From: Malania oleifera
Lineage: Eukaryota; Streptophyta; Magnoliopsida; Santalales; Ximeniaceae
Direction of reading: 5' to 3'
Assembly (NCBI RefSeq): GCF_029873635.1
Contig: NC_080425.1
Location: 38,753,390 to 38,817,389, forward strand
DNA: 64,000 nt
The position numbers and the translations under genes are program-made. Every line of letters begins with the position of its first letter. The first letter of the stretch is position 1. Positions 35,917 through 48,700 of the stretch are shown piece after piece. A model generated the notes under the pieces. The model did not search any database and was not told the DNA's origin. It saw only the letters and a program-made list of their open reading frames with translations.

Positions 35917-37320
35917 GGGTGATAACGGAATTATATGGTTAACTAATTTATTTAATACAATTGTAAAAACTAAGAAAATGTCAGATGAATGGAGGAAAAA
36001 CACTTTAATACCTATATACAAAAATAAAGGAGATATTCAAAATTGTAATAACTATCGTGGAATTAAACTTACGAGTCATATGATGAAACTATGAGAAAGA
36101 GTAGTTGAACAAAAATTAAGGTTAAAAACGAAGATCTCAAAAAATCAATTTGGTTTTATGCCTGGGAGATCTACCACAAAAATTATTTATCTTTTAAGAA
36201 GATTAATGGAAAAGTTTAGGGAAAAGAAGAGGGACTTGTATATGATATTTATTGACCTTGAGAAAGCATATGATAGAATACCTAGGGAAGTTCTATGGTG
36301 GGTTTTAGAAAAAAAGGGTGTATGTTGTAGGTATACCGATGTCATTAAGGATATGTACGATGGAGTAATGACTAGTGTAAGGACAATAGATGGAGAAACT
36401 AGAGAATTTCCAATTACCATAGGTGTACATCAAGGATTTGCTTTGAGTCCTTATCTTTTTGCTTTAGTGATGTACCAATTGACTAAAAGTATTCAAAAGG
36501 AGGTTCCATGGTATATGTTGTTTGCAGATGATATTGTATTAATTGACGAAACTAGGAACGGAGTAGGGCTGAGTTAGAATTATGGAGAGAAGTTTTGGAA
36601 TCTAGAGGCTTTAGGATAAGTAGAAATAAAACAGAATATATGAAATGTAATTTTAGTAAGGATAGGAGGAATATTGGAGACAAAGTTAAACTTGATGATG
36701 AAGAAATAAATAGCACTTGTAGATTTCGATACCTTGGATCTATTATGCAAGTTGAAGGAGAAATTGAAGATGATGTAATGCATAGAGTTAAAGTAGGTTG
36801 GGTAAAATAGAGAAGTGCTTCAAGTATGCTATGTAATCGTAGAATACCCTTGAAAGGGAAGTTTTATAGGACAGCTATAAGACCAGCTATGCTATATGGA
36901 TCGGAATGTGGCCGACAAAGAAACATAATATCCAAAAAGTAAAAGTTGCCGAGATGAGAATGCTTAGATGGATGAGTGGTATAACATTGAAAGATAAATT
37001 AAGGAATGAACATATTTGTGGTAAGTTAGGTGTAGCTCCTATAGAAGATAAGATAAGGGAGGGACGACTCAGATGGTATGAATACTTGCAACGTAGGTCT
37101 TATAGTGCACCTGTGAGGAAGAGTGACTTAGTTACTGTGGGGGGCAGTAGAAGGGGTAGAGGTAGACCTAAAATAATTTGGGAGGAGATAGTGAGGAAGG
37201 ATTTAATATCCTTGAATCTATCTAAAGAAATGGTCCATGATTGCATAAATTGGAGGAAAATGATTCATGTATCCGACCTCACTTAGTGGGACTAAGGCTT
37301 GGTTTTGTTGTTGTTTTTGT
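35917..37320 (+). mobile_element. RTE-type LINE, 5' truncated, with 20-bp target duplication
   Basis: The reverse transcriptase runs from finger motifs near 35960-36090 ('TLIPIYKNKGDIQNCNNYRGI') through 'QFGFMPGRSTTKII' (36148), 'FIDLEKAYDRIPR' (36250), 'GVHQGFALSPYLFALVM' (36423) and the catalytic 'FADD' at 36521-36532. Next comes 'YLGSIMQVEGEIEDDVM', then the C-terminal 'MLRWMSGITLKDKLRN' and 'GRGRPK..W' segment to 37286. Stops or frameshifts occur near 36092, 36575, 36810 and 36905. The tail is TTGTTGTT-rich. TATGAATTGCAGCAG and four further bases flank both sides (35897-35916, 37321-37340; one mismatch in 20). Confidence 0.93.
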
Positions 37321-38908
37321 TATGAATTGCAGCAGTGCTTTCAAGATTCAAACTTTGTTATCAATTAGGTTTCTTGATCAATGTTCTTCCTTTAATCAAG
37401 GTTTCCAGAAATGATTAATCAACTTACTTATTTTAAGGTTTCCGCAAAAGATCAATCAATGTACTCCCTTTATTTAAAAGTTTTCCTCAATCTCAATATC
37501 AATTTAATTTCTAGCACTTAAATAAACATCCACGCAATTTATATATGCAAAAAAATGAAAGAGTAGGGAAGAGAGTGAGACCGAGTTTTTTACGAGGTTC
37601 AGCTATACCCACCTACATCCTTGCCTTAGGCAACACACCTAAGGATTCCACTATGCCACTCCTTTACGAGTAAGAGTAACCTTACAACACTCTTTCAATA
37701 TGTTGGAGCCCTCTTCTCCAAGCGATACCTAACGCTCAGTACAATGATTCAATAGCCCTGAACCGTCAAGAAAACAAGAAAATAAGAAAGAAATTCTTGC
37801 GTACAAGAATTACTCTAAAAAAGAGCAGATTAGTACAAGTTATAGCACAACTAAGAATACTTCAATTTAAATATCAATGAAGAATAGAATTGAAGCTCAA
37901 AGATTATATCATCGGGATCTTTCTTTGGGTTGATCAAACTCTAAGTTTTATGCTCAAAGATCGGTGAAAAATAGCCCAGCAAATCTCAGTAAAACTCCAG
38001 CAAGTACGTGAGCAAGAGAGCTTTTGGAAGAGTATGAAAGTTGTATGCTTGATTGTTGTTATGAATTCTTGGTAAGATTTGATTTGTGAAATCATGTATT
38101 TATAGGCTTAAAAAGTCATATTTTCGTGTTGCCCAAGTTACTTGGAGTGTTTCCCAAGTTTTTACAAAGTTTGGGGCACAAGCAACTTAATTTGGAAACA
38201 TTTAAAAGCTGTTTTAAAATAGCCGTTACAAAGTTCAGGTGCCTGACCTCATCGAGGTCAGTCGCCTAGACTTTAAATACAACGTATTATCACAATTAGA
38301 ACAGGGTTAGGCGCCTGAACTCACAGAGGTCAGTTGCTTGTGCCTATACTGTCTTCCCATTTTAATTCAGCAAAATTGTCAGTCGCCTGACCAGACAAGG
38401 GCTGGTCGCCGGGGCAGTTAAAACATTGTTTTTTAAACCTTGTTTCCAAAAACTCTTGCCAACTTGTTTTGATACTTTTGAAAGATATTTTCAAGGATTC
38501 TCAAAATAAGGTCTCTAGGTCCATGATTAACCCTAATGAGCTTCAAAGCATTCATTTTGATACTTAGTTGAAGTAATTACACAAGACTTCCTTAAGACTT
38601 TAAAACTTTCTAAACTTGAAGTCTTCATTTATATGTTTGCTTTGAGTCCATTTTGTCTTAAGCTTCAATATCCTTTATGCTTCCATAAGATTTGTCTGTT
38701 TTTGACCTTTTAAGCTTCCTTTTGTTCACTTGTTGTTGGAGTATGAGCTTTTAATAATCACTTGTGATCTTGGATTCTTAATACTTGAACTTTTGATCTT
38801 CATATACTTGATTTCTTGAAACATCATTACTTAAACCACAATATGTTAAATTTACCTTGATTTGTTATCATCAAAATAAGATTTGAAAGCCATGTTAGGC
38901 CAACGTTA

Positions 38909-39223
38909 AGGTTATGTTTGGTTTGTGGAATGCCTATTTTCAAGAATTGATTAGTTATAGTAGGTTGGTTACAATTAGTTTGGCAAATAATGTTGTTATC
39001 ATAAAGCAGATAACAAAGTGAACTTTTTATAAATCCATAACAAGGAATAGACAAGGAATAGTTGTTCCCTAATTTTACCATGAGAATATCTTTTCTTTTC
39101 TTATTACATGTTGGATGAAATAATAAGGAATATACAAGGAATAGCTATTACCTCTATTCCCAAATTTTTCATTGTTTTCCATCTTATTCCAAGGAATAGC
39201 TATTCGCAAACCAAACGTAACCT
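38909..39223. mobile_element. MITE with GTTTGGTTTG inverted ends
   Basis: The left end AGGTTATGTTTGGTTTGTGG and right end, inverted, AGGTTACGTTTGGTTTGCG match closely. The interior repeats 'GGAATAG-TATTCC' palindromes. Length is about 315 bp; there is no coding. The target duplication is not clear, so the superfamily is open (hAT or Harbinger). A relative is at 58314-59100. Confidence 0.7.
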
Positions 39224-39224
39224 A

Positions 39225-39689
39225 TGTAAAGCCACCTTCTGGTTTCAAGGATTTATATGCTTTTTGTATTGAAATATCATTTTCCCAAAATTTTAGGGCG
39301 TACTTTTGATTTTACTAACACTTATTTAAATTTTGTGGATATGTGATCCTTTTTATCTCCCACTGTATTTTAGACAATCTATCCTCTCTATTCTAGGTTT
39401 TCTTGTAGCTATTGTTAGAAATCTGTTAGTGTTATACTAGTGATGCATGGCTAGGAATTTCCAAGTTAGTATATGAACCCATTGTGAATTTGTCTTTAAT
39501 TATGTTGGTTTTCTAATTCTGTTCGCCTTTCATTGACTTTATGTTACATTTTTATCAGCTATGTATATATTTGCTTTAGTTTTGTTTGAGAATGGTATAG
39601 GGAAAAACTGTTGCCTCTCTTTCTTCCCTTGAATACAAATGTTCTCCCTCTCCCCCCTTCTCAAATTAAACTAATACTAAGTTTTTCAG
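39225..39689 (+). other. Sequence upstream of the CGR start, ending in a splice acceptor
   Basis: AT-rich sequence ends in a pyrimidine-rich tract and TTTTTCAG at 39682-39689. The exon then begins GTCCACAAC, 21 nt before the ATG, so the leader is spliced and the promoter lies further upstream. No promoter motif was assigned here. Confidence 0.55.
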
Positions 39690-39710
39690 GTCCACAACTA
39701 TCATATAATC

Positions 39711-42700
39711 ATGGCAAGGAGGCAAGTAAATCCTGCTCGGCGTATTGGTGATGGTGGAAGCATTCCATTTGCTGGAACACTACATTCCAAATCACGCCCA
39801 TCACCTTTACTTTCGATTGGTCTTGTGCTAGTGGTACTTTCATTTCAATTTTTGTTTTCCCCTTCAATTTCTCACTTTCCGCTTATTACTATTTTCTCTT
39901 ATTATTCTCATTTCTAACAATCATCAATCCTCCCTGGAAATAATGAAGAAAAGTGGCTAAAAATATCTTCTTACTCTTTTCACTGGTCGCCTTTCACGAA
40001 TTCACCGAGTTCTTGAGCATAATTACACAAGCAGGCCTAGTTTAAACAGGAAACATACTGATTACATTGTTCTGTACTTTTTAGGGTGCATTCCTTCTTA
40101 TTGCGTATTCTTATAGTGGTTCAGGTTTGTATTTTATTTTTCTACTTTACACATTTTAATCAATATCCTTTTTTTTCGTTTTCAGCATTGTGCTAGTTGA
40201 TTTTTTTCCCTTGTTGTAGGTAGCCAGGCTGAATTGGAGAAAAGTGTTCTTGTTTTACTACTGGATTGTGTGGTATGTTCTGCACTTAATTTTGCTATGC
40301 AATTTGAAATTAAAATTTTCCTGTTGCAGGTGGATCTAGCGCTGATAAAGAGAGTTTAAGTAAAGTTGATGGTAAATCTCTAATATGTCTTGTATGTTAC
40401 TAGCACTTTATTATCATATATTTCAATGTGATTGTCAAGTGTAGGGGCGTATGTAAGAGTGCTTGGCTATTACTTGTTTTGGCAATATGATTGCTGACTT
40501 AATACTGTTGGTTTACTATTATGAATAACATACATAATGTATGTGTGGGTTCTATGGAACCGTAATGTGACCACATGAAACTAGTGGCATAATTAGTGGC
40601 ATTCTCTCTCCATCTCTCTCATATAAATGTTCTCTTTTTTCTCAAGCCTATAAATGAGTGGAGGGGGGATAATATGCCTGTACTGTTGTTATACATGCCC
40701 AAGAATTGATGGAGCAAAGGATAAACAACATAATACTTGGCTGAGCTTGTATTGACTTATTGTGACAAATTAATTAAACTGAGATTGCCTGTCTTTGCCC
40801 TGAGTCTCTTTCTTCCTCTAGGAGGTCTTCTAGTATCTTATTCTAGTTGTAGACGACTTCAAAGACAGAGCTTGTGGTGGAAAGATCCTGGGCAGGAATC
40901 TCCTTCGGAATATAGTTTTTCATGCTATTATGCCGATAGTTTGGTGGGAGAGGAATTATAGAACTTCCAAAGGGGGTTGAATCTTCATCTGAGAAACTTT
41001 AAGGGGTGTTTGGTTCTCGCCTTAAGCAATATTCCCATGGAATGATGTTCCTGGCAATCTCATTGCTGGGAATGGGATGCTTGTGTTGTGGGAGTATTTT
41101 TGTTTCGTTCATGTTGTAAAATTCCTGGCAATGTACACGGGATTGCATTTCAAGAAGATGATGTTATACCTTGACATGAGTATAAGCAATGTATGAGAAG
41201 CCTTATCTAGTAAAATAATTTTGTATCATTGAAACACATTTTCCTAACCAACATTTATTGATTAAGTTGGTTGGAATCAAAAGATGCTCCCATTAGTAAT
41301 CTGAAATTATGAACATAATACAAAAAAAAAGAGAAAAATTGAGAATTATCAGCACTAATGTGCATTACAAAGCTTCCTGGGTTACTAACTAGGAGAAAAT
41401 TCATGATGCTGTTTGACGACGCCTCCCTTCGCTGACTAACCTTGCTGCTTTCCATCATTGCTTCCCTTTGTCAACGTCAATGGAGGTACCTTTCTTGTGA
41501 TTTGACCTATGCAGGAGATTCCACTTGACCTCTCCTTTTCTCCCGCTCAAGCTGTCCTCTCCTTGTTTTCTTGCCTTAAGCCCTAGTTCGCATCCCCTCT
41601 CCTTTCTCCTGCTCGACCATTCTTCTTCTTCTCTCTTCCTCAGCCCTCTTCTCCTTCCCTACCTTTGGCGTTGTTTGTCACATTCTGGGCTGTCTTCTCC
41701 GACATTTTCCTCGACTTTTCTCTCTGTTTTTTGGTGTTCGCATACTTCCTTTAGTTTGAAGCTGCCCTCTGTTTGTTTGCTGTAAGGAAAAATCCATTCT
41801 CTTGAAGGATTGGCTCGAGTTTTCATCTCTCATGGACCCTCCACTCCTCCACTAATTGGTGACTGCCTTTGACAAGATGTCAATGGATGCGAAGCGTATT
41901 GTGGTGTTTAAAAAATGTTCTTTGACTTGATCATTGAAGGGGGAAGTTCTGACGCCCTTAGAATCATTGAATACCATAAGGGAAGAAGGATTTCCATCTA
42001 CTTGGAGATGGGGAGTTCAGATGGTTCCTTCAATCTTAGGAGGATTTCTGGGCATTGAAAAAAGCTGCCCAGGCAACTTCATGGTTTCGTTGAACAAGGA
42101 ACAAGGACTAAACTCTTACTTTGTATTTGAACTTGAACAAATTTGGGAACTACCTTGCCCTTATGAAGACCAACAATGGTGGTTGGAGAACCCTTGCATT
42201 TTTGGAGAGGTATGAATCCAAGGGCTGGATGAGGATGTCCTCCTTGGCAGCTGAGTTGGGCCACCGACTTTTTCCTCCCGCCAAGAAGGGTATAACATCT
42301 TTATTTGTTCAGCAGTTGGAGAAGAAGCCTACAGCCTCCCTAGTGGAAATGAATGCATTCCTCAACCGATCAGCTCCTTTATGCCCTTTCCCTCATTGTG
42401 GATAGCCTTTGATTCTATTGTTGAGTGGTGGTTGACACCCAACTCATAGGGGGTGGGGAAGACGAGTGGTCTCATGTGCTCTTTTGCAAGCGTTGTGGGG
42501 AAGAAGGGCAGTCCTACAGACGGTTTATTTGATTTCCCTAAGTAGGATAAAGGTAGACCCAAAGCTTTTTGACTTGTTTGAGGATGTCAGAGTCGGCCTT
42601 AACTTATGTGTTGGAGCTGCAATACGGGTATTTTTTCGGCCCAGCAATCTCACTTGACAACTCAATGCCCCAACCGAGGCCTTTCTCTCCATTTTAAGCT

Positions 42701-45700
42701 TCATGACGGTCCTTTTGAAGCTGCTTACAGATAGTATACTTTGGGAAGGTTGTCCCCCTTCAAGATCTCCTCTTACCGATATTTTTGTTTTCTTTTTTAT
42801 ATTGAAAAAGAAAGAAAAAGAAATAAGAATAGCTGCAATTCAAGAGGAGTCCGTTTTGTTACAGGAACCCCCTAAATTGATGCTGAAAGATTAGCCCTTG
42901 TTCCAGCCCCTAGCGCTAGCTATGACACTTTGTGTGCCAATTTCTACTTTGAGGATTTGATTGATAGGCCCAATTTTGATACATTGGATGACTTGACTCA
43001 AACAACACTCATTTCAAGAATCAGGTATCTATTTGGGTTCTTCGGTAGTTAAAATTGGTAAGCAAAACCATAGGTGTGTCTTTTGAAGGATTTGAAGATT
43101 GAGCCTTGCAATTGTTTGAGGATATTGAAAGAAAGAGGAGAGGAGATGGGAAGTAATCTCAAAGAAACCATTGAGAAGTATCAGAAAGTTGGATACCAAT
43201 AGGGAATTAAAATGCTTTGAATGCACGCTGAATTATGGAAAAATAGATGGATGCTCAGAAATGTCAGAGGCATGCTCCTAGAGCCCTTGTGTTAAGTCAT
43301 GTTAAGGAAGATCATTTCCTGGAATGTGAGGGGTCTTAACAACAAATCCAAGAGGAGTGTAATTAAGTCATTCCTTAAGGACTGAAGGGGCGATGTAGTG
43401 TGCTTACAAAAAAACTAAGGCGAAGTTCGTGGAGTTGCTCTTGATCGAAGACCTTTGGGGCCAAGACGCATGTGATTGGATATCTCTTGGAGCAGTAGGC
43501 AACTTAGGGGGTTTTCTTGTCTTGTAGAAGCCTAGTGTTGTGGAATTGTTGGACCGCTCTGTTAGTTCCTTCTCATTCTCTTGTTTGTTCAAAACATGAA
43601 TGATGTCTTTCGGTGGATTTTCATAGGGGTTTACGGGCTAGGTGAAGGACCCTCCAGATCTCCTTTTTGGAATGATCACTTTGAGATTAGGTGTAGATGG
43701 GATGCTCCTTGGATCATTGGAGGTGATTTCAACATGATTGTTTATTTGCATGAAAGAAGTGGCGGCAGCCATGAGACCAATTGCTTCAGAGAATTTCTTG
43801 ACTTTATCGACGTGAACACCCTCATTGATCTCCTCCTTATTGGCGGCAATTTCACTCGGTCTAACTCCAAGGAGCTGCCTTCCTTTTCAAGTATCGATAG
43901 GTGTCTAATTTTAGTAGACTTGGAACTTCGCTTTCCCCACATGATTTAGAGTCTACTTCCTAGGCCCATCTTAGATCACTTCCCTATCACCCTTGACACC
44001 GGGGGAGTTAAATGGGGGCCGACCCCCTTTCACTTCAAGAATATGTGGTTAAAGCATGATGGTTTTGATGAGTTAGTGAAAACTTGATGAATAGAGATGA
44101 TCCTCTATTCATGTCATGGAGAAGGCTAGTTTTGTGCTTGCCTCAAAATTGAAAGGATTAAAAGAAAAGCTAAAGATATGGGATAGAAACACCTTTGGAA
44201 ATGTCCAAGCGAAGAACACTACTATCCTTAATGGCATCAAAGAACTTGAGGAGCAGGAGATAATCTGGGGTCTTGATGATGAACAGAGGGCCAAAAGAGC
44301 TCTACTTAAGAAGGAATTGAACAATATTATTAATAGTAAAGAAATATGTTGGAGGCAGAAGAGCTTTATGGCTTAAGGAGGAGGACCGTAATACAAAATT
44401 CTTCATTGGACAGCAAACGCTTATCGCAGATGTAACACCTTATCAAACATTGAAATTGGGGGAATCACCTTAACCAGGGAAGAGGATTTTTAAAAAGGTA
44501 TTTGTGATTTTTATGAAGACCTTTACACTGAAACTGAGATTTGGAGACCTATATTGGATGGTATCAATTTCAGATCTCTTCGTTCCTATACCGTGGGGTG
44601 GCTTGAGAGACCCTTTTAATAAAGCCCTCCTTGGGAAGTGGTTATGGAGGTTCATGAAGGAGAAGGACCACTTGTGGGATCTTATTGTTTCTAAATATGG
44701 GCTGAAGCATAATGTTTGGTTAAGACACAAAGGAGGGGACCATATGGAGTGGGAGTTTGGAAATTCATCAGGAAAGGATGGGATGATCTTTTCCAATTTG
44801 TGAGATTTCAAGTGGGAAATGGGTCAAAGTTTACTTTTGGCATGATGTGTGGTTTGCGAACAATAATATTAGAGCTGCCTTTCCTTCCATCTACAGCTTG
44901 GTTTCTGACAACAATGCCCTTATCAGTCTAATCACTGATCCGGGAATTTTCTGGAATATTCCTTTTACTACAAATGTGGCAGATTGAGAACTTCATGCAC
45001 TCTTTGACTTTTACAAAAATCTCAATAATTTCCATTACCAAAACATCCCCATCGAACCAAAATGGGCTTTAGACAAAAATGGTGTTTTCACTATTAAATC
45101 TTTCTACAAGAAGCTCTCCTCGATGGGAACAAATTGCAACAAATCCATTGGATTCATGTTTGGAGGACAGCAGCCCCTTCATAGGTTGCCTTTTGTGTTT
45201 GGAGTTGAAACATGGAAATATTTTAACCCTTGACAATCTGCAGAAAGGGGCTTACAGTCACAAATAGATATTTTCTTTGTATGGCTGATGCAGAATGAGT
45301 CAAAGGCTGTGAATCTCATCCCTCACGCCATCTTTTGGTGTGCTTGGAAAAAAAGAAATAGGAGAGCCTTAAAAAGTACAATTACTCCACTTCAGATCTG
45401 CAAAGAGCAGTGGATTGCTGTTGTTTCCAGCTGGCTTGGTGGGAAAATTGTTAATGATCTTAATGTAATATTTGATGTTGGTGACACCCTACCGAGTGGT
45501 TGATGTTTTGTACCTCGAGATGGCATCCCCTTGATGCCCGGCTAATATAAATTTTTCTTTATATGTGTGTGTGTGTGTGAAGGACAGTGGATAGGGGTGT
45601 GGTAAAAGGCTGGCTGTGGGGAGATAGGGAGTGATGGTCTCACACCTTTAGTTTGCTGATTGACACCATTTTCATTTTAGATAACTATAGTCCTTTTATG

Positions 45701-48700
45701 AGTGTTTTCGGTATTTTCTATGTTTTTGAGAGTGTGTAGGTTTGGGCTTAAGATTAACATGGGGAAGAGTGGTGTAGCTGCTGTTAATGTGCCAAGTGAG
45801 TGTTTAGATGCTTAGAAGGGGACACTTTTCTTTCTTGGGGATAGAATCACTCTTATTCAGGTGAATCACTAGTATTTGGTTATATTACTTGTCAATTTTT
45901 AAGATTGTTGTGGGGACTGCCAGTAAGATTGAGAAAATTATGAGAGATTTCTTGTAGTCTGGAGTTGGGGGTCATAGGGATCACTTGGCAAGTTGTAACA
46001 TGGTGTGCAGGTCAAAGTGGAGGCTGGGTTGGGTCTTGGAAAGTTGTTGTCTAAAAACACTGCTCTCTTAGCTAAATGGCTTTGGTGTTTTCCGCTTGAG
46101 GAATATTTCCTTTGGCATAGAGTCATTGGAAGCAAGTTTGGGTTGAATTAGAATGGGCAGGATATGAACTTTAGGTTTTTCTTTGAAGAGCTTGTGAGGT
46201 CTCTCTCTCAAATTTACCCCTTATTCATTCCCCATGCTAAATTTGTGGTGGTAAAGGGTTCTCGGATTTGCTTTTGGGAAGATTTTTGGTTGGGGAATGC
46301 TGTTTTATCCACCTCTTTCCTCGTCTCTTCCATTTGAGCTAGGGCAGAATAGCATTATTTCTTATTTTGCTGTTGTTTTGGGTAGTCCTTTGGCTTCTCA
46401 GGATTTTCATTTAAGGAGATCTTTTAATGATAGAGGGAGTGTATGTTGATTTTGTTGAATAATTGTCATATTTCTTTGGGAATGGATTCTTGTTCTTGGT
46501 CCTTGGATCTTTCAAGGGTGGATTCATGTAAATCATTCTAGGATTTCTTGACTTATTCTAATTCTTCTTTTTCTCTTTCTTCTATTTTTTTGGAAGGAGA
46601 AAGTCCCCCCAAAAGCAAGGCTTTTATCTGCTTGGTCATGCTTAATTGAACTAACACCATTAACTTGTTGCAGATTAGGAGACCATGGAAGGCGTTTTCT
46701 CCAAATTTTTATGCTCTTTGTTATAATAATTTGGAAATAATATCTCATCTCTTTCTGCATTGTGATTTTGCTTGGAGAGCGTGGAACAAGTTATTTAGTA
46801 TTTTGGGTGAAAGTTGGGTTTGTCCCGAATTGGTGGAGCATTTTTTGGCTATTTTATTTATGGGTTTTGGAGGGAGAAAGGATGGGGCTGCCTTATGGAA
46901 AAGTGGTCTTTAATTTAATTTAATTAATTATTTATTTATTTTGCAGTGTTGTGGGGATTATGTTTGGAACGGAATGAATATATCTTTTTGAGGAAGAAGT
47001 TGAATGGTATTCTGATTTGGGAAAAAAAATTCACTATATGGCATTGTTTTGGTGTATTTGTTAAGAGCATTTCAAAGGAGTGAGCTTTTTGGATGTTCAG
47101 TGACGTTAGTGCAATCTGAAAGCTTGATTATGGGAGATGTGGTTTTTTCTTGCTTCTTTTTTCTTTCTTTTCCGGTTTCTCCCAGATTTCCTATAGGGAG
47201 ATGTCATATTCTCCTTTATGTAAATTCTTAATCTATCAATGAAATTTATTCTTTCGAAAAATATATGAAGAATATTTATATTTTTGACATAAAAACCTGC
47301 TAAGAGTATGTACTTAATTAAATCCATGTACTAAAATTTTCGACAATCATAAATTTAAAAAGTTCAACACTTATATAGTCCAATTAACCTAAATAAATGA
47401 TGGCAATTTGGTCTCTAAATATTAACTATAACGCAATAGTAATATTACTTTCATTTTATTAATTTTTTATTATTTTAAATATAATAATAGTGTGTAATAA
47501 TACTATATTATAGGGGCATTGATGTCTAACCGGCTAAATAGTGAAGGCAATTATGTCCCAAAAGTAGGATTCCCTTGCAACTTACCCATGGGGGAGGATG
47601 GGAATGGGACACCCATCTTTTATGAGAATCTTTTCATTCCTAGGAATATTAGATGCCCGCCATGTAGGATTCTAGTGCCAAAACAAATGTGGGGATGAGA
47701 TGCCATGGGCATCACATTTCTGGGAAATGTTGAAAGATGCTGCAAACTAAATACCCCCTAAGAGGTATGCATCAGGAGAATTTTTTGCATGAAGTGGTTT
47801 ATATGCTTACTGAGAGTTTTTGGATGATTTTTTGGGAGAGGAATTTACAGCTTTTGAAGTGGTGGAGTCTTTGGTTGAGAATCATAAGGGATGGATCAGG
47901 ACAAAATGTTTGGATGGATGAGTATATGCTCCCTAAAGCCTTCCTGCAGTTTGTAGGTACTCTGATTCTTTGAGGCTGTATTTTTATTTTTAGATTTTTC
48001 TTTGCCTTTGGTGTACAAAGACATGTACATTTTTTTTTATTTGTTTTTTGTGGGTTGGGGGAGATGGGAGGATATGTCATTGGGTTTGTGGGCGGGTGAA
48101 CAAATTTCTATCTATCTAAAATTACTGTTTCCTCTGTCCCTTTTCCTTAGAAAAAATAGCTTGGGTGTTTCTGTATTTCTGTTCAGGACCAGTATAGTAG
48201 AGTATACATAATCTTATTGAGTACCTAGTGACGAGGGCAGAAGATTTTTGGAACACATATTGTTTATTTGTTTGTTTGAATTGACTTTAAGAGTCAGCAG
48301 AAAAGGGCAGCATTCTTAATCTTATAGTGTAAATCTCCAAATATTAAGCACTAAGTTTCTCCTTTGGATGCTTGTTCTAGGATGCCAATTTTTTGATTTT
48401 GGCATCGTCTTGTTGAGTATGCAATGAGATGAAAGCAACATTTCCCTGGAATGAATATCTCTATATGTTTATGCAGGTAGTATTTCATGTACATTAGAAG
48501 TTCAAAGAGCATTGCCCATTTTAAAGAAAGTGTATGGTGACAGCATGCATAAAGTATTGCATGTAGGCCCAGATACTTGTTCCGTGGTGTCAAAATTATT
48601 GAAAGAAGAGGATACTGAGCCATGGGGTGTGGAACCATATGAAATAGACGATGCTGATAGCAATTGCAAGAGCCTTGTGCGCAAAGGCATAGTACGTGTG

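Larger units (their letters stand above)
35480..38900 (-). mobile_element. Second copy of the solo-LTR family, split by an RTE LINE
   Basis: The left end reads TGTAGTCCCAAGAGGGG..GGTTTGAATTGG and the right end, inverted, ends TTTTGATGATAACAAATCAAGG plus about 40 bp. Both ends match the ends of the 12876-14951 solo LTR. Without the LINE it is about 2.0 kb, the same length. It has 'CAGGCGACTGAC'-type units at 38236-38415 on the - strand, like the other copy. No coding frame is seen. Target duplications were not fixed. Confidence 0.6.
41001..47752. mobile_element. Possible Tourist-like element split by L1 insertions
   Basis: At 41003 the sequence TAA|GGGGTGTTTGGTT begins, and at 47735-47752 it ends AACTAAATACCCCC|TAA. 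The inverted end reads GGGGGTATTTAGTT, so the ends match imperfectly and both are bordered by TAA, as in PIF/Harbinger-type MITEs. Nearby flanks share words such as 'GGAATG-GATG-C' and 'GGGCATC-CATT'. Between them lie two L1 LINEs. The pairing over 6.7 kb is inference. Confidence 0.35.

Noticed and set aside
40223-40272. Possible additional CGR exon with AG and GT borders
   Set aside because: Adding it breaks the match to the family between 'SYSGSG' and 'SADKESL'; homologues have no such segment.
41525-41785. 86-residue Ser/Leu-rich frame
   Set aside because: Pyrimidine-rich low-complexity sequence in the 5' part of an L1.
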